Shown: piece after piece, positions 1 through 7,603 of the stretch
Position numbering within the stretch: the stretch's first letter is position 1
Layout: the number at the start of each line of letters is the position of its first letter
NCBI GenBank assembly: GCA_020638695.1
Contig: JACKIB010000007.1
Location: forward strand, 124,001-188,000
DNA: 64,000 bases
DNA from: Planctomycetota bacterium
GTDB lineage: Bacteria; Planctomycetota; UBA1135; UBA2386
Direction of reading: 5' to 3'
The notes under the pieces: generated by a model
The model's database searches: none
Seen by the model: only the letters and a program-made list of their open reading frames with translations
Told to the model about the DNA's origin: nothing
Position numbers and translations under genes: made by a program

Positions 1-1357
1 CGGTCTCGTGCAGGTTGCTCGGCACGACGCGGAGGCCCTTGGCGATCGCCGGATCGAGTAGCGGGTGCCGGTGTGCGTCGCGCACATCCAGGTGTCCACC
101 CGTCTCACGGTGACACAAGATGCAGCTCGACGGGGTGGTCGACGCCGGCATCGTCTGGCCGTTCGCCGCGTACGGGCGATCCCAGACCCAGTCGTCGTGG
201 CACGAGCCGCACGCGTTGCGCGACGGCTGCGTGTAGGCCAGATCACCTTGCGCCGGCGCCTGCGCCGGGCCGTTGGCATCCGGGTCACCGTGGCACTTGT
301 AGCAGGCCACCGGACCGCTGAGCATCGCGTCCTCCTTGGCACGCGCATCGGCGCTCAGCAGCGAGTAGCCGGTGTCGCGCGGCATTCCGGCGTAGAAGCT
401 CGGCCAGGTGGGGAAGCCGACGTCCGAGTAGTCGATCAGGCTGTTGCGGAACCCCATCACCTGGTACTTCTTCTTGGCTGCGGTGTAGTCGCGCGACCCG
501 TCCGGATTGGTGCTGACACCCTGGACGCTCGGCAGACTCTTGCCGGCGTGGATCTTGTGGATCATCACCCGGAAGTCGATCGTCACGTCCGGCGTGCCGC
601 CGGCGACGGACGGAGCGTTGCCATCCTCCGCACCCGCGGTGTGGCACAGCAGACAGTTGGTGACCTCGGTCCGGTTGCCGCCGTGCGCCTGGATCGCGGT
701 ATGGCAGCCGTTGCAGTTGGCGTTGGCCACCACGGTGCGTTCGACCAGTTCGGTTGCCCCGCCGAACCGGAAGCTGCGGTGCGCGTTGCCGACGTCGCGG
801 AAGACCGTGCCGTCGACCTCGTAGTCCTTGCGCGCCTCGATGCCCACCGTGTAGGTGCCAGCCAACAGATCGGTGCCGGCCAGCACACCATCGGTGAAGC
901 GACCGGTGTAGTTCAGCGGCTCGAGGTACTTCGCTGGAATCGGATCGGCAAAGGTGTAGCGCCAGCCACCGGTAGCCCGTTCCAGGCGGGTGAACAGGTC
1001 GCTCTGCGACGCGATGACGCGCTGGTAGTTGAAGGTCGGGCCCGACACCATGATCGCGCCGCGGGTCATCTCGGACGGAGCGAGTTCGTCACCGCCCTTG
1101 GTCTTGAGGCTGAACACCACCGAGATCCGGTCGCCGACACGGAACGAACCGTCGGCGCTGGAGCCGCCACTGAGACCGAGGACCGTCACCACCACGCCCG
1201 GCAGGTCGTCGGCGGAGCCGATGGTGCGCGGTGCCGGATCGGGGCTCAGTCCGGCCGGACCCGTGTCGCCCTTACAGGCGGACAACGCCACCAGGAACAG
1301 GGCAAGGAGCAGGGATGACGAGGTTCTCGCCACGGAGGATCGGGTTGTGGGTTTCAT
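1..1357 (-). CDS. OmcA/MtrC-family multiheme c-type cytochrome lipoprotein (3' end outside window)
   Basis: The minus-strand frame starts at ATG 1357 and runs off the window start, so only about 452 N-terminal residues are visible. The first ~28 residues form a lipoprotein signal (hydrophobic LLLALFLVALSAC, lipobox L-S-A-C). Residues ~45-205 are a beta-rich heme-free domain. Heme motifs follow: CNGCH (Cys215), CLLCH, CYKCH, CGSCH and CILCH, five in the visible part. Around the first two is the signature of OmcA/MtrC decaheme proteins: CxxCH, then H-G-G-x-R, a second CxxCH, then MIHKIHAG. Family members sit on the outer surface and pass electrons to extracellular acceptors. It is the last visible gene of the operon, 28 bases after the 13-heme gene. 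The total heme count is unknown because of truncation. The family assignment is strong; a physiological role in extracellular electron transfer is inferred. Confidence 0.88.
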   Translation of the reverse strand, partial: MKPTTRSSVARTSSSLLLALFLVALSACKGDTGPAGLSPDPAPRTIGSADDLPGVVVTVLGLSGGSSADGSFRVGDRISVVFSLKTKGGDELAPSEMTRGAIMVSGPTFNYQRVIASQSDLFTRLERATGGWRYTFADPIPAKYLEPLNYTGRFTDGVLAGTDLLAGTYTVGIEARKDYEVDGTVFRDVGNAHRSFRFGGATELVERTVVANANCNGCHTAIQAHGGNRTEVTNCLLCHTAGAEDGNAPSVAGGTPDVTIDFRVMIHKIHAGKSLPSVQGVSTNPDGSRDYTAAKKKYQVMGFRNSLIDYSDVGFPTWPSFYAGMPRDTGYSLLSADARAKEDAMLSGPVACYKCHGDPDANGPAQAPAQGDLAYTQPSRNACGSCHDDWVWDRPYAANGQTMPASTTPSSCILCHRETGGHLDVRDAHRHPLLDPAIAKGLRVVPSNLHET

Positions 1358-1385
1358 GGGAGGAAACGGGGGACGAGTGAAGTGA

Positions 1386-2402
1386 TCAGCGATGGCAAGC
1401 AGTGCAACTGGTCGCGTTGTCGGGGTGCGGCAGCGGTGCCGACACTCCATGACACATGCGGCAGTTGGCGGCCGGGTTGTGCCCGGACGGGAGTGGAGTC
1501 GCGAGCGCATGGCTCGGTGTCGACTTGTGGCAGACGTGGCACCCCTCCCCGCGCAGCGGGAAGTGGCAACCCACGCAGTGACCTTGACTGGTGCCGGCCC
1601 AACCGGCGTTGTGCGACAGTGGTCGGGTGGTCTGGTGGCACCGGTCGCAGGAGTTGCTGGTGTGGCACGTGGCGCAGCGGCTCCGATCGATCGAAGCACA
1701 CAGGCCGTGGCCGCGCCGGCGGAAGTAGAGGGTGTGATCGCGCGGTCGCTGCTCGTGGTGACAGGTGTTGCAGTCGCGCGACTCGGAGTGGCACAGCGTG
1801 CACCGGCCGGAGTCCGGGGCGGATCGAGCCCGGACCACCGCACCGTGGCGCTTCTCCCATCCGACATCGTGGCTGGTCGGGCGGATGTCCTTGCGGATCA
1901 CCGCGTGGCACGTCGCGCAATCGTTGGACGCGCCGCGCTCGGCGTGGCACCCCATGCAGGTCGCCTTGGCGGTCACCGTGGGCGGCAGCCCCTTGCGGGT
2001 GCTCACGTCGCCATGGCAGTCGGCACATGAGAGCTTTGCCGCACTGCCGTGGTGACGATGCGAGAAGTGCACGTCGCCGTGCGGCGCATTGGTCCGGGCG
2101 CGGCGGAACTGCGCGTCGCCGCCGAAGTACGCCGCCAAGCGGTGCACCGGCGCCTTGTTCTGGTCGACCTTGGCGTGACACACCCGACAGACCTGCGGCC
2201 CGGGCATCGTCGGCGTCTCGCCCTCGATCATCGAGTGGTGGCACAGCCGACACTCCAGCTTCTGCTGACCGACGTGCACCGCGTGGCTGAACGGCGAAGG
2301 AGTCTCGACCTCCGTCCGGGAGTTCGGCAGCGGGAACAGGCACGCTCCGAGCGCCACCGAGCCGAGTGCGATGAGCACCGTGCGTCGCGTCAGAATTGCC
2401 AT
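1386..2402 (-). CDS. 13-heme c-type cytochrome lipoprotein, MtrA/PioA-like role
   Basis: Encodes 338 residues from ATG 2402. The start is chosen because it begins a clean lipoprotein signal (MAILTRRTVLIALGSVALGAC, lipobox L-G-A-C); longer in-frame starts give no signal. Thirteen CxxCH motifs follow: CRLCH, CRVCH, CADCH, CMGCH, CATCH, CTLCH, CNTCH, CATCH, CDRCH, CVGCH, CHVCH, CRMCH and CTACH, the last at the C-terminus. Heme density (one per ~24 residues) and size are like the decaheme MtrA/DmsE/PioA proteins that thread a barrel, but with three more hemes. The start overlaps the barrel gene stop by 13 bases, so the two are translationally coupled. Inference: a periplasm-side or barrel-embedded heme wire linking the inner-membrane cytochrome to the OmcA/MtrC-like protein. 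It could instead be a cytochrome c3-family electron store. Confidence 0.85.
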   Translation of the reverse strand: MAILTRRTVLIALGSVALGACLFPLPNSRTEVETPSPFSHAVHVGQQKLECRLCHHSMIEGETPTMPGPQVCRVCHAKVDQNKAPVHRLAAYFGGDAQFRRARTNAPHGDVHFSHRHHGSAAKLSCADCHGDVSTRKGLPPTVTAKATCMGCHAERGASNDCATCHAVIRKDIRPTSHDVGWEKRHGAVVRARSAPDSGRCTLCHSESRDCNTCHHEQRPRDHTLYFRRRGHGLCASIDRSRCATCHTSNSCDRCHQTTRPLSHNAGWAGTSQGHCVGCHFPLRGEGCHVCHKSTPSHALATPLPSGHNPAANCRMCHGVSAPLPHPDNATSCTACHR

Positions 2403-4195
2403 GTCAAGCGCGCCTCCGCGAAGTGGGCATCGGGGAACGGTCCCGTCTCGTAGCGATACTCGAGCGACCAGCGCAGCCCACGACCGACCCGACCCTCCAG
2501 CCCGGCCAGCCAACTACGGACGTGATCACGCTCTTGTTGGGAGACGATGTCGTAGCGGTACAGCGAGTACAGCGAACCGAGCTCGAGCTGCACCCCATCG
2601 GCGATCTTGGCGCGGAAGTCGACCCCGAGGGCTCCGGTGTCGGTGCTGCCGGCGCGGTAGCCGTCAGCGTGCAGCTGCAGGCTGGTTCCCTTGCCGAGCA
2701 GCCCGTCGAACCGCGCGGTCACGTAGCCGCGGCGGAAGTCGCGGTTGAACTGCCCTTCATCGCGTTCGTGTGCCAGCTCGCGCCCCACCAGCCCGGCGTC
2801 GATCTCGACCGTGCGCCATTGCTTGGTGGCATGAACGCCGAGCTGCCGGTACGGCTGGTAGGTCAACAGCGCCTGATTGAACGGATCGAACTCGGTGGCC
2901 AGCGCCCCCTGCGCGGTCAGCAGTTCGTCGTAGCTGACCCGCAGCCGGGTCGCCCACGACTCGATCCACGTGCTGGCGCGCAACCGCAAGTCGCGGCTGT
3001 GTTGCTCGAGGCGACTGTAGAATGCGTGAACCTCGCCGTGCGTGCCGAAGCTCTGCCACACCGCCACCGAGGTCAGGTCGTTGTCGGCGTCGACGAACCG
3101 GCGCCGGTCTTCGATGTGCATCCAATCGACGCGCACCCGAGCGCCCTGCCACGGCCGCGCGCCGAGGTCGAGACCCGCTGCGAAGTCACCGGCCGGGGAC
3201 GACTCGAACAAGTGCGCAGGGACGCCGATGTGCCCCCCCAGCTCCAGCGCGCGGGCGCCGTGCGGGGTGGTTTCGAACGACACGCCGTCGAGCAGCAGAG
3301 TCGCGGGAGTCTCGTCCAACGTATGGCGGCCCAGGCGCACACGCTGCACCGCCCCCAGGCGGTGGAGGCCGACGTGTGCATCGTACAACCACCCGGTGAG
3401 TCGCCCGTCGTAGGTGTGCTCGATGCCGCGCAGGCCGCCATCCGCGGTGCGCGAGCCGGTGTCCAGGAAGCCGCGGCCGAGCAGGTGCACGGTGGCGCGA
3501 TCGCGGCTCGAGTCGCCGGCGTCGACGCCGAGCACCCCGAGGGTGTCCTGCTTCACGTTGCCGCTGGTGCGCCGGTAGCGCTGCCGCAGGGTGAGCCGAC
3601 CGGAGAGGTCGTACGGTGCCGCGGGTGGCGCGACGACGGGAGTCGCGACGCCCTTCGACACGGTCGGGATCTCCGGCACGGGGCTCGGCGGAGGAGGTGT
3701 GGCCTCGCGCAGCCGTCGAGCGACATCCTCGGGGCGGTCCTTGCCGACCTCTGGTTCGCGCGGAGTCGGTGGCCGATCCGGCGTGGCCTTGCCCGGCGAC
3801 TTCTCGGCCGAGTTGCGCTCGTTGGGTCTCGCTCCGTGATCCGGCACCGGCGGCTTCTCGCTCGACTTGCTCGGATCGGGTTTGTCTCCGGGCTTGGGTG
3901 CAGCGTTCTTGCCGGACTCGTCAGGCTTCTTGTTCAACCGATCCAGCATCCGGCGCAGCGCCTCGGCCGCGGCCTCCGATTCGTCGAGCGGCTTGTCGGG
4001 CTTCCCGGTCTTCGGTTGCTCCTTCTCCTGCGGCTTGGTCTTGTCCTGCGGCTTGGTCTTGTCCTGCGGCTCGGTCTTGTCCTGCGCCGCGGACTCTTCC
4101 GGCCGACGCAGGCCGGAGCCCTGCGCCGGCGTCGCGCCGACGATCAGCAGCGTCGCGACACTACACGTCATCCGAGGACTCCATGGACGCACCAT
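2390..4195 (-). CDS. Outer-membrane beta-barrel protein with long disordered N-terminal segment, MtrB/PioB-like position
   Basis: 601 residues. A signal peptide covers about residues 1-26 (cleavage near A-Q-G). Residues ~30-190 are Lys/Pro/Glu/Asp-rich and low complexity, including tandem DKTKPQ-type hexapeptides. From ~195 to the end, alternating hydrophobic/polar strands with many aromatic residues and short turns indicate a beta-barrel, and the chain ends in W-Q-F, a classical C-terminal Phe recognised by the BAM machinery. The start at 4195 lies 6 bases after the upstream cytochrome stop; ATG 4171 is an alternative. Set between a NapC-type cytochrome and a 13-heme cytochrome, it sits where mtrB/pioB does in known conduits. 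I see no sequence signature that proves MtrB homology: the barrel (about 405 residues) is shorter than MtrB and lacks its N-terminal CxxC. A barrel is likely; the porin-cytochrome role is inferred. Confidence 0.72.
   Translation of the reverse strand: MVRPWSPRMTCSVATLLIVGATPAQGSGLRRPEESAAQDKTEPQDKTKPQDKTKPQEKEQPKTGKPDKPLDESEAAAEALRRMLDRLNKKPDESGKNAAPKPGDKPDPSKSSEKPPVPDHGARPNERNSAEKSPGKATPDRPPTPREPEVGKDRPEDVARRLREATPPPPSPVPEIPTVSKGVATPVVAPPAAPYDLSGRLTLRQRYRRTSGNVKQDTLGVLGVDAGDSSRDRATVHLLGRGFLDTGSRTADGGLRGIEHTYDGRLTGWLYDAHVGLHRLGAVQRVRLGRHTLDETPATLLLDGVSFETTPHGARALELGGHIGVPAHLFESSPAGDFAAGLDLGARPWQGARVRVDWMHIEDRRRFVDADNDLTSVAVWQSFGTHGEVHAFYSRLEQHSRDLRLRASTWIESWATRLRVSYDELLTAQGALATEFDPFNQALLTYQPYRQLGVHATKQWRTVEIDAGLVGRELAHERDEGQFNRDFRRGYVTARFDGLLGKGTSLQLHADGYRAGSTDTGALGVDFRAKIADGVQLELGSLYSLYRYDIVSQQERDHVRSWLAGLEGRVGRGLRWSLEYRYETGPFPDAHFAEARLTWQF
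4031..4084 (-). repeat. Three tandem 18-bp units encoding DKT(K/E)PQ hexapeptides
   Basis: Three consecutive copies of an 18-bp unit (4031-4048, 4049-4066, 4067-4084), differing by one base in the third copy. They encode the charged hexapeptide repeats near the N-terminus of the barrel protein. Such in-frame repeats can expand or contract without frameshift and may tune linker length. Confidence 0.85.
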
Positions 4196-4201
4196 CCGCA
4201 G

Positions 4202-5626
4202 TCACTTGGGCCGGATGCCCAGGGTTTCCAACACGGCGGGGTTCTCTTGCCGCTCGCTGAGCACCACGTGGCAGGTCGAGCACTTCGAGGCGATCGGCTC
4301 GCCTTTGGCGTTCTTGTGCTTGTTGTCGTGGCAGCGGAAGCAACCGTCGTGAGCCGTGAACGTCGGGTATGAACCCCACTCGAGCTTGCGATCCGGGTCG
4401 TTGTTGCGCAGCCAACCGCTGGACAGCGCCTCGGCGGTGCGCTGCAGCTCGTCGGGGGTCGCCGCGGTCCCGGCCAGGACCTTCGTCACGGCAGCGCGGA
4501 TGCCGGCCGCCGCGCCCTCGCGGGTCCACGGCTGCTGCAGCACCTCGGCCGCCTTCTTGCGGATGAAGGGCACGTGGCGTGGGATCAGCCCCGTGGCCAT
4601 CGCCCCGTCGACCACCTCCTCGGCGGTCGCGAACTGATGGCCGACGCGGTTGTGGCAGTCGGTGCAGTCCATGCGCCGCAGTTGGGCACTGTCGGGCTCG
4701 CTCTGGAATCCCTCGGCGGCGTACACCTCGACCCGACCGTCGGGAAAGCGCGCCCGAACCCACGGGATGGTGCGACGCCGCACGTCACCGGGCAGGTACT
4801 CGACGGTGCTCGACGGATGGGCGTGCCAGTGGATGCCGGCGACCCGCCCGCCAGGCAGCTCCCCGCCGCGCCGCATCAACAGCACGTTGACGAATCCGGT
4901 GTTCTTCTCGTTCGGCTCGAAATGCGTCTTCACCACCAGCTTGGTTCCGAGGTAGCGACGCGGCGAATGGCAGCGCTCGCATATGGCCTTGGTCGGCGGC
5001 AGATCCTCGACCGGAGTCGGGATCGGCCGGTGGTAGTCGTTGCGGAACGTGCCGAGCAGCTGGGCCACCCCGTTGAGCTTGGCGTGGATGAACCCCTGGG
5101 CGCCTTCCCCGACGTGGCACTGCACGCACTGGACGTTGGCGTGCGGCGAACTCCGCGCGGCCTCGGCCTCCGGCCACATGATCTTGTGGCATGCCTTGCC
5201 GCAGAACTGCTGTGAACTCAGGTACTCGGCACCGCTGTAGCCGGCGGTGCCGACCGCGAGGAAGTTCACGGCGGTGAGCATGACCACCGCGCGGGCGGTC
5301 CGCATCGGCCGGTCACTCAGCGCCTCGATGCGGGCGGCGAGCTGCCTGCGGTAGAGCAAGAGCCCGAATGGAATGAGCAGCAGACCGCCGAGGGTGACCA
5401 GCGGCAGCAGCACCACGGTGAGTAGCCCCAGGTAGGGACTGTCCCAACCCTGCCGGCCTTCGAGCGCCAGCGTGGTCACGAGCCCCATCGCGGCGACCGT
5501 GGCGACCGCGGCGCCCAGCGTCGAGATCCAGTTCGAGCGGATCAAGCGGTGAAGCCGCCCGAGGGTCCCGGGATGCGAGGAGCCAGGCGACGAGGAACCT
5601 GCGGGCAGGGGGGTGGTATCGGCCAT
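4202..5626 (-). CDS. NapC/NirT-type membrane-anchored multiheme cytochrome c (quinol dehydrogenase-like)
   Basis: 474 residues from ATG 5626; longer in-frame starts exist but add only Arg/Ser-rich sequence. Three hydrophobic helices occur at about residues 33-55, 66-92 and 110-135. The heme region then contains CGKACH (C-x3-CH, followed by K-I-M as a likely Met ligand), CVQCH, CERCH, CTDCH, CFRCH and CSTCH. NapC/NirT/CymA proteins oxidise menaquinol at the inner membrane and hand electrons to periplasmic cytochromes. Three helices rather than one recalls the ImcH type from Geobacter more than CymA (from memory). It is the first gene of the minus-strand operon with the barrel and two multiheme lipoproteins, so it is the probable electron entry point. 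No strong Shine-Dalgarno is visible before 5626, so the exact start is uncertain. Confidence 0.8.
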   Translation of the reverse strand: MADTTPLPAGSSSPGSSHPGTLGRLHRLIRSNWISTLGAAVATVAAMGLVTTLALEGRQGWDSPYLGLLTVVLLPLVTLGGLLLIPFGLLLYRRQLAARIEALSDRPMRTARAVVMLTAVNFLAVGTAGYSGAEYLSSQQFCGKACHKIMWPEAEAARSSPHANVQCVQCHVGEGAQGFIHAKLNGVAQLLGTFRNDYHRPIPTPVEDLPPTKAICERCHSPRRYLGTKLVVKTHFEPNEKNTGFVNVLLMRRGGELPGGRVAGIHWHAHPSSTVEYLPGDVRRRTIPWVRARFPDGRVEVYAAEGFQSEPDSAQLRRMDCTDCHNRVGHQFATAEEVVDGAMATGLIPRHVPFIRKKAAEVLQQPWTREGAAAGIRAAVTKVLAGTAATPDELQRTAEALSSGWLRNNDPDRKLEWGSYPTFTAHDGCFRCHDNKHKNAKGEPIASKCSTCHVVLSERQENPAVLETLGIRPK

Positions 5627-5746
5627 GCGAGAGTCTGGACCAGCACTCGGCATCGTGCGAGATCGGCGGGCCGCACAGCAGGTAGCCCTTGTTCGCATTT
5701 GGGGTTAAGAAAGCGCCCCCTTCCCGCCCCGGAGTTCCGTTCCCGG

Positions 5747-6286
5747 ATGACCCTGCAGCCGCCCACCAACGCCGACCTCGACGCCGTGACGGCGCAGCTC
5801 GGTCGGCGGCCGCGCGGTGTCATCGCGATCGCGGCGCGCTGCCCGGCGGGTCACCCCAGTGTGATCGCCAGCGGCGGACTGCAGCGGCACGGCGACCGGC
5901 TGGTGCCGTTCCCCACGCTGTACTGGCTGACCTGCCGGCAGCTGGTGCGGGCGGTCTCGCGCCTGGAGATGCGCGGGCTGATCGCCGAACTCGAGCAGGA
6001 GCTCGCTGCCGATCCCGAGCTGCTTCGGCAGCTCGCCGAGGACCACCGAGACTACGCCCGCAGCCGCTGGGAGCTGCTGGCGCCCGAGGACCGCGAAGCG
6101 GCCCGCGCCGCGGGACTCACGGACGATCTGCAGCAGCGCGGCATCGGCGGGCTGGTGAAGTGGAACACCGTCAAATGCCTGCACCTGCACGTGGCCCACC
6201 ACCTCGCCGCGCACAACGCACTCGGCGCGCTGGTGTGTGCGCGGTTCGGCGTGCAGCCCTGCACCGGGGAGCCCGCCGGTGGGTGA
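5747..6286 (+). CDS. DUF501 family protein
   Basis: 179 residues from ATG 5747, the first start that begins the conserved region. It shows the DUF501 pattern: an N-terminal T-x-x-Q-L-G-R-x-P-R-G, then R-C-P-x-G-x-P, a central P-F-P-T-x-Y-W-L-T-C, R-L-E-x-R-G, and a C-terminal K-C-L-H-x-H-x-A-x-x-L. The function of DUF501 is not established. It is often found near eno/ftsB/ppx genes in Actinobacteria, but not here. The next gene begins inside its last codons (GTG 6279), so the two are probably co-transcribed. It is divergent from the cytochrome operon, with 120 bases between the starts holding both promoters. Confidence 0.8.
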   Translation: MTLQPPTNADLDAVTAQLGRRPRGVIAIAARCPAGHPSVIASGGLQRHGDRLVPFPTLYWLTCRQLVRAVSRLEMRGLIAELEQELAADPELLRQLAEDHRDYARSRWELLAPEDREAARAAGLTDDLQQRGIGGLVKWNTVKCLHLHVAHHLAAHNALGALVCARFGVQPCTGEPAGG

Positions 6287-7274
6287 CCGCGGCGGACCGG
6301 GTGACGACTCGGGCGCCGGGGATGTCCTGGTGCTGCGAAGTCGGCGGAGTCGCGACCCGCTCACGTGGTTGGCGTTCGCGTGGGGGACCCTGGCGTGGTC
6401 GTTCGTGCTCGCGGTCATTCTCCACCTGGCGGCGATCCTCTGCCTGCAACTCCTGCCAGGGTCGGTACGGCGCGCCTACGCAACGCAGCTCCCGTGGCTG
6501 CCCTACGCCGTCAGCGTGCTGTTGCTCGGCTGGCTGCGGCTACGCATGTATCGATGGCGAGTGGAGATCACCGCCGATCGAGCCGAGTTCCTGCTGCAAC
6601 CGCGCCGGGGCACACCGAAGCACCTGGAGTATCGACTCCACGACCTGCGACACCTCGGGCACGGCCCCCGCTCCGTGGACTTCCACTTTCGACTGGAGCG
6701 CGGCTACCACCACCTACAGGTGCCGCTCGAACCGAGCATTGTCGAGGACGCGTTCGACGCGATCGTCGACCATGTCGAGTCGCGCCTGCGCCACCCGGCC
6801 CTGTCGATCTGGGAACACGGGGAACTCCGCCGGACCCAGCCCGTGGACTGGAACGAAATCGAGCCGAAGCTCGGCCCGATCGACACGGCGCGGATCGCCC
6901 ACCGCTGGTTGGGTGGAGTCACGGCCCGGCGTCTTGCCGTCGGCAAGCGGGTGTTCGAAGTGCACAACGGTGTGGGATCGGTGCTCGTGTCCGACACCGA
7001 ACCGCGCGAACTGATGACGGTCGCACAGGACAGGCTCATCGCCGGCGACGGGATGGTCATGGCGAGGATCGAGACCCATGGCAACACGCTACGGATCGAC
7101 GACACCAGCGGCTCGTTCTGGGAAGTACGAGACGATGTGATCACGAACGAATCGGGGCGACTCGGCCGGGTGATCGCCGACGGACCCGAGATCGAGATGC
7201 AGCTCCAGCAGCCCCTCCCCGCAGGCCTGGCGATCGCGCTGTTCCTGTTGGTGGCCCGGCAGTTTCGCGCCTGA
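6279..7274 (+). CDS. Uncharacterised membrane protein
   Basis: 331 residues if started at GTG 6279, which overlaps the DUF501 stop by 8 bases. Two hydrophobic helices lie near residues 31-60 (LAFAWGTLAWSFVLAVILHL and following) and ~69-88. A long soluble region follows, and a short hydrophobic stretch sits at the extreme C-terminus (LAIALFLLVARQF). The soluble part is Arg/His/Asp-rich and beta-like, with no catalytic motif I recognise. The region after the second helix (RMYRWRVEITADRAEFL) resembles the arrangement of bacterial PH-like membrane proteins, but this is a weak impression. Coupling with DUF501 is the only contextual clue. Function unknown. Confidence 0.65.
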   Translation: MGDRGGPGDDSGAGDVLVLRSRRSRDPLTWLAFAWGTLAWSFVLAVILHLAAILCLQLLPGSVRRAYATQLPWLPYAVSVLLLGWLRLRMYRWRVEITADRAEFLLQPRRGTPKHLEYRLHDLRHLGHGPRSVDFHFRLERGYHHLQVPLEPSIVEDAFDAIVDHVESRLRHPALSIWEHGELRRTQPVDWNEIEPKLGPIDTARIAHRWLGGVTARRLAVGKRVFEVHNGVGSVLVSDTEPRELMTVAQDRLIAGDGMVMARIETHGNTLRIDDTSGSFWEVRDDVITNESGRLGRVIADGPEIEMQLQQPLPAGLAIALFLLVARQFRA

Positions 7275-7603
7275 CGCCTTGCGCCGTTCGCCGACCGGGT
7301 GACACGAGCCGCGGCCCCACCGTCTCGCCTTGTGCCCGGCGCGGCCAACCACTACGTTCACGATGTCCGCCCCGTCCTGGTGCCCCTCGTCCGAAACCCG
7401 TAGCAGGTGTATCCGGTCGTTCGATCCGCTCGCTGCGCTGCTGCTCCTGGATTCGTCCACGAACAAGCCGTGTAGCCGCTGCGCCGCGCGCGCGAATCGA
7501 CTGACGCGAACACATCTGCCGCGGGCTTCGACGAGGGACACTGTTCGTCCCTGCCGAACTCGACCCATGACCATGTCCCGCCGTCACCCCGGTCATCAAC
7601 GCC
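7275..7603. other. Intergenic stretch upstream of the metalloprotease; no gene supported
   Basis: 329 bases. No frame carries a convincing gene. The region just before 7604 continues the protease reading frame back only to a TGA at 7568-7570 without an ATG/GTG/TTG start. No signal peptide or propeptide coding sequence could be found in any frame. It may contain decayed 5' protease sequence or simply a promoter. Confidence 0.5.

Noticed and set aside
65..1318. Long plus-strand open frame (about 417 codons) opposite the first cytochrome gene
   Set aside because: It is antisense to the OmcA/MtrC-type gene; its protein is Arg/Val/His-rich with no motif, typical of a GC-rich shadow frame.
2390..4195. 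Naming the barrel gene mtrB or pioB
   Set aside because: Position fits, but the sequence lacks the MtrB N-terminal CxxC and is shorter, so homology is not demonstrated.
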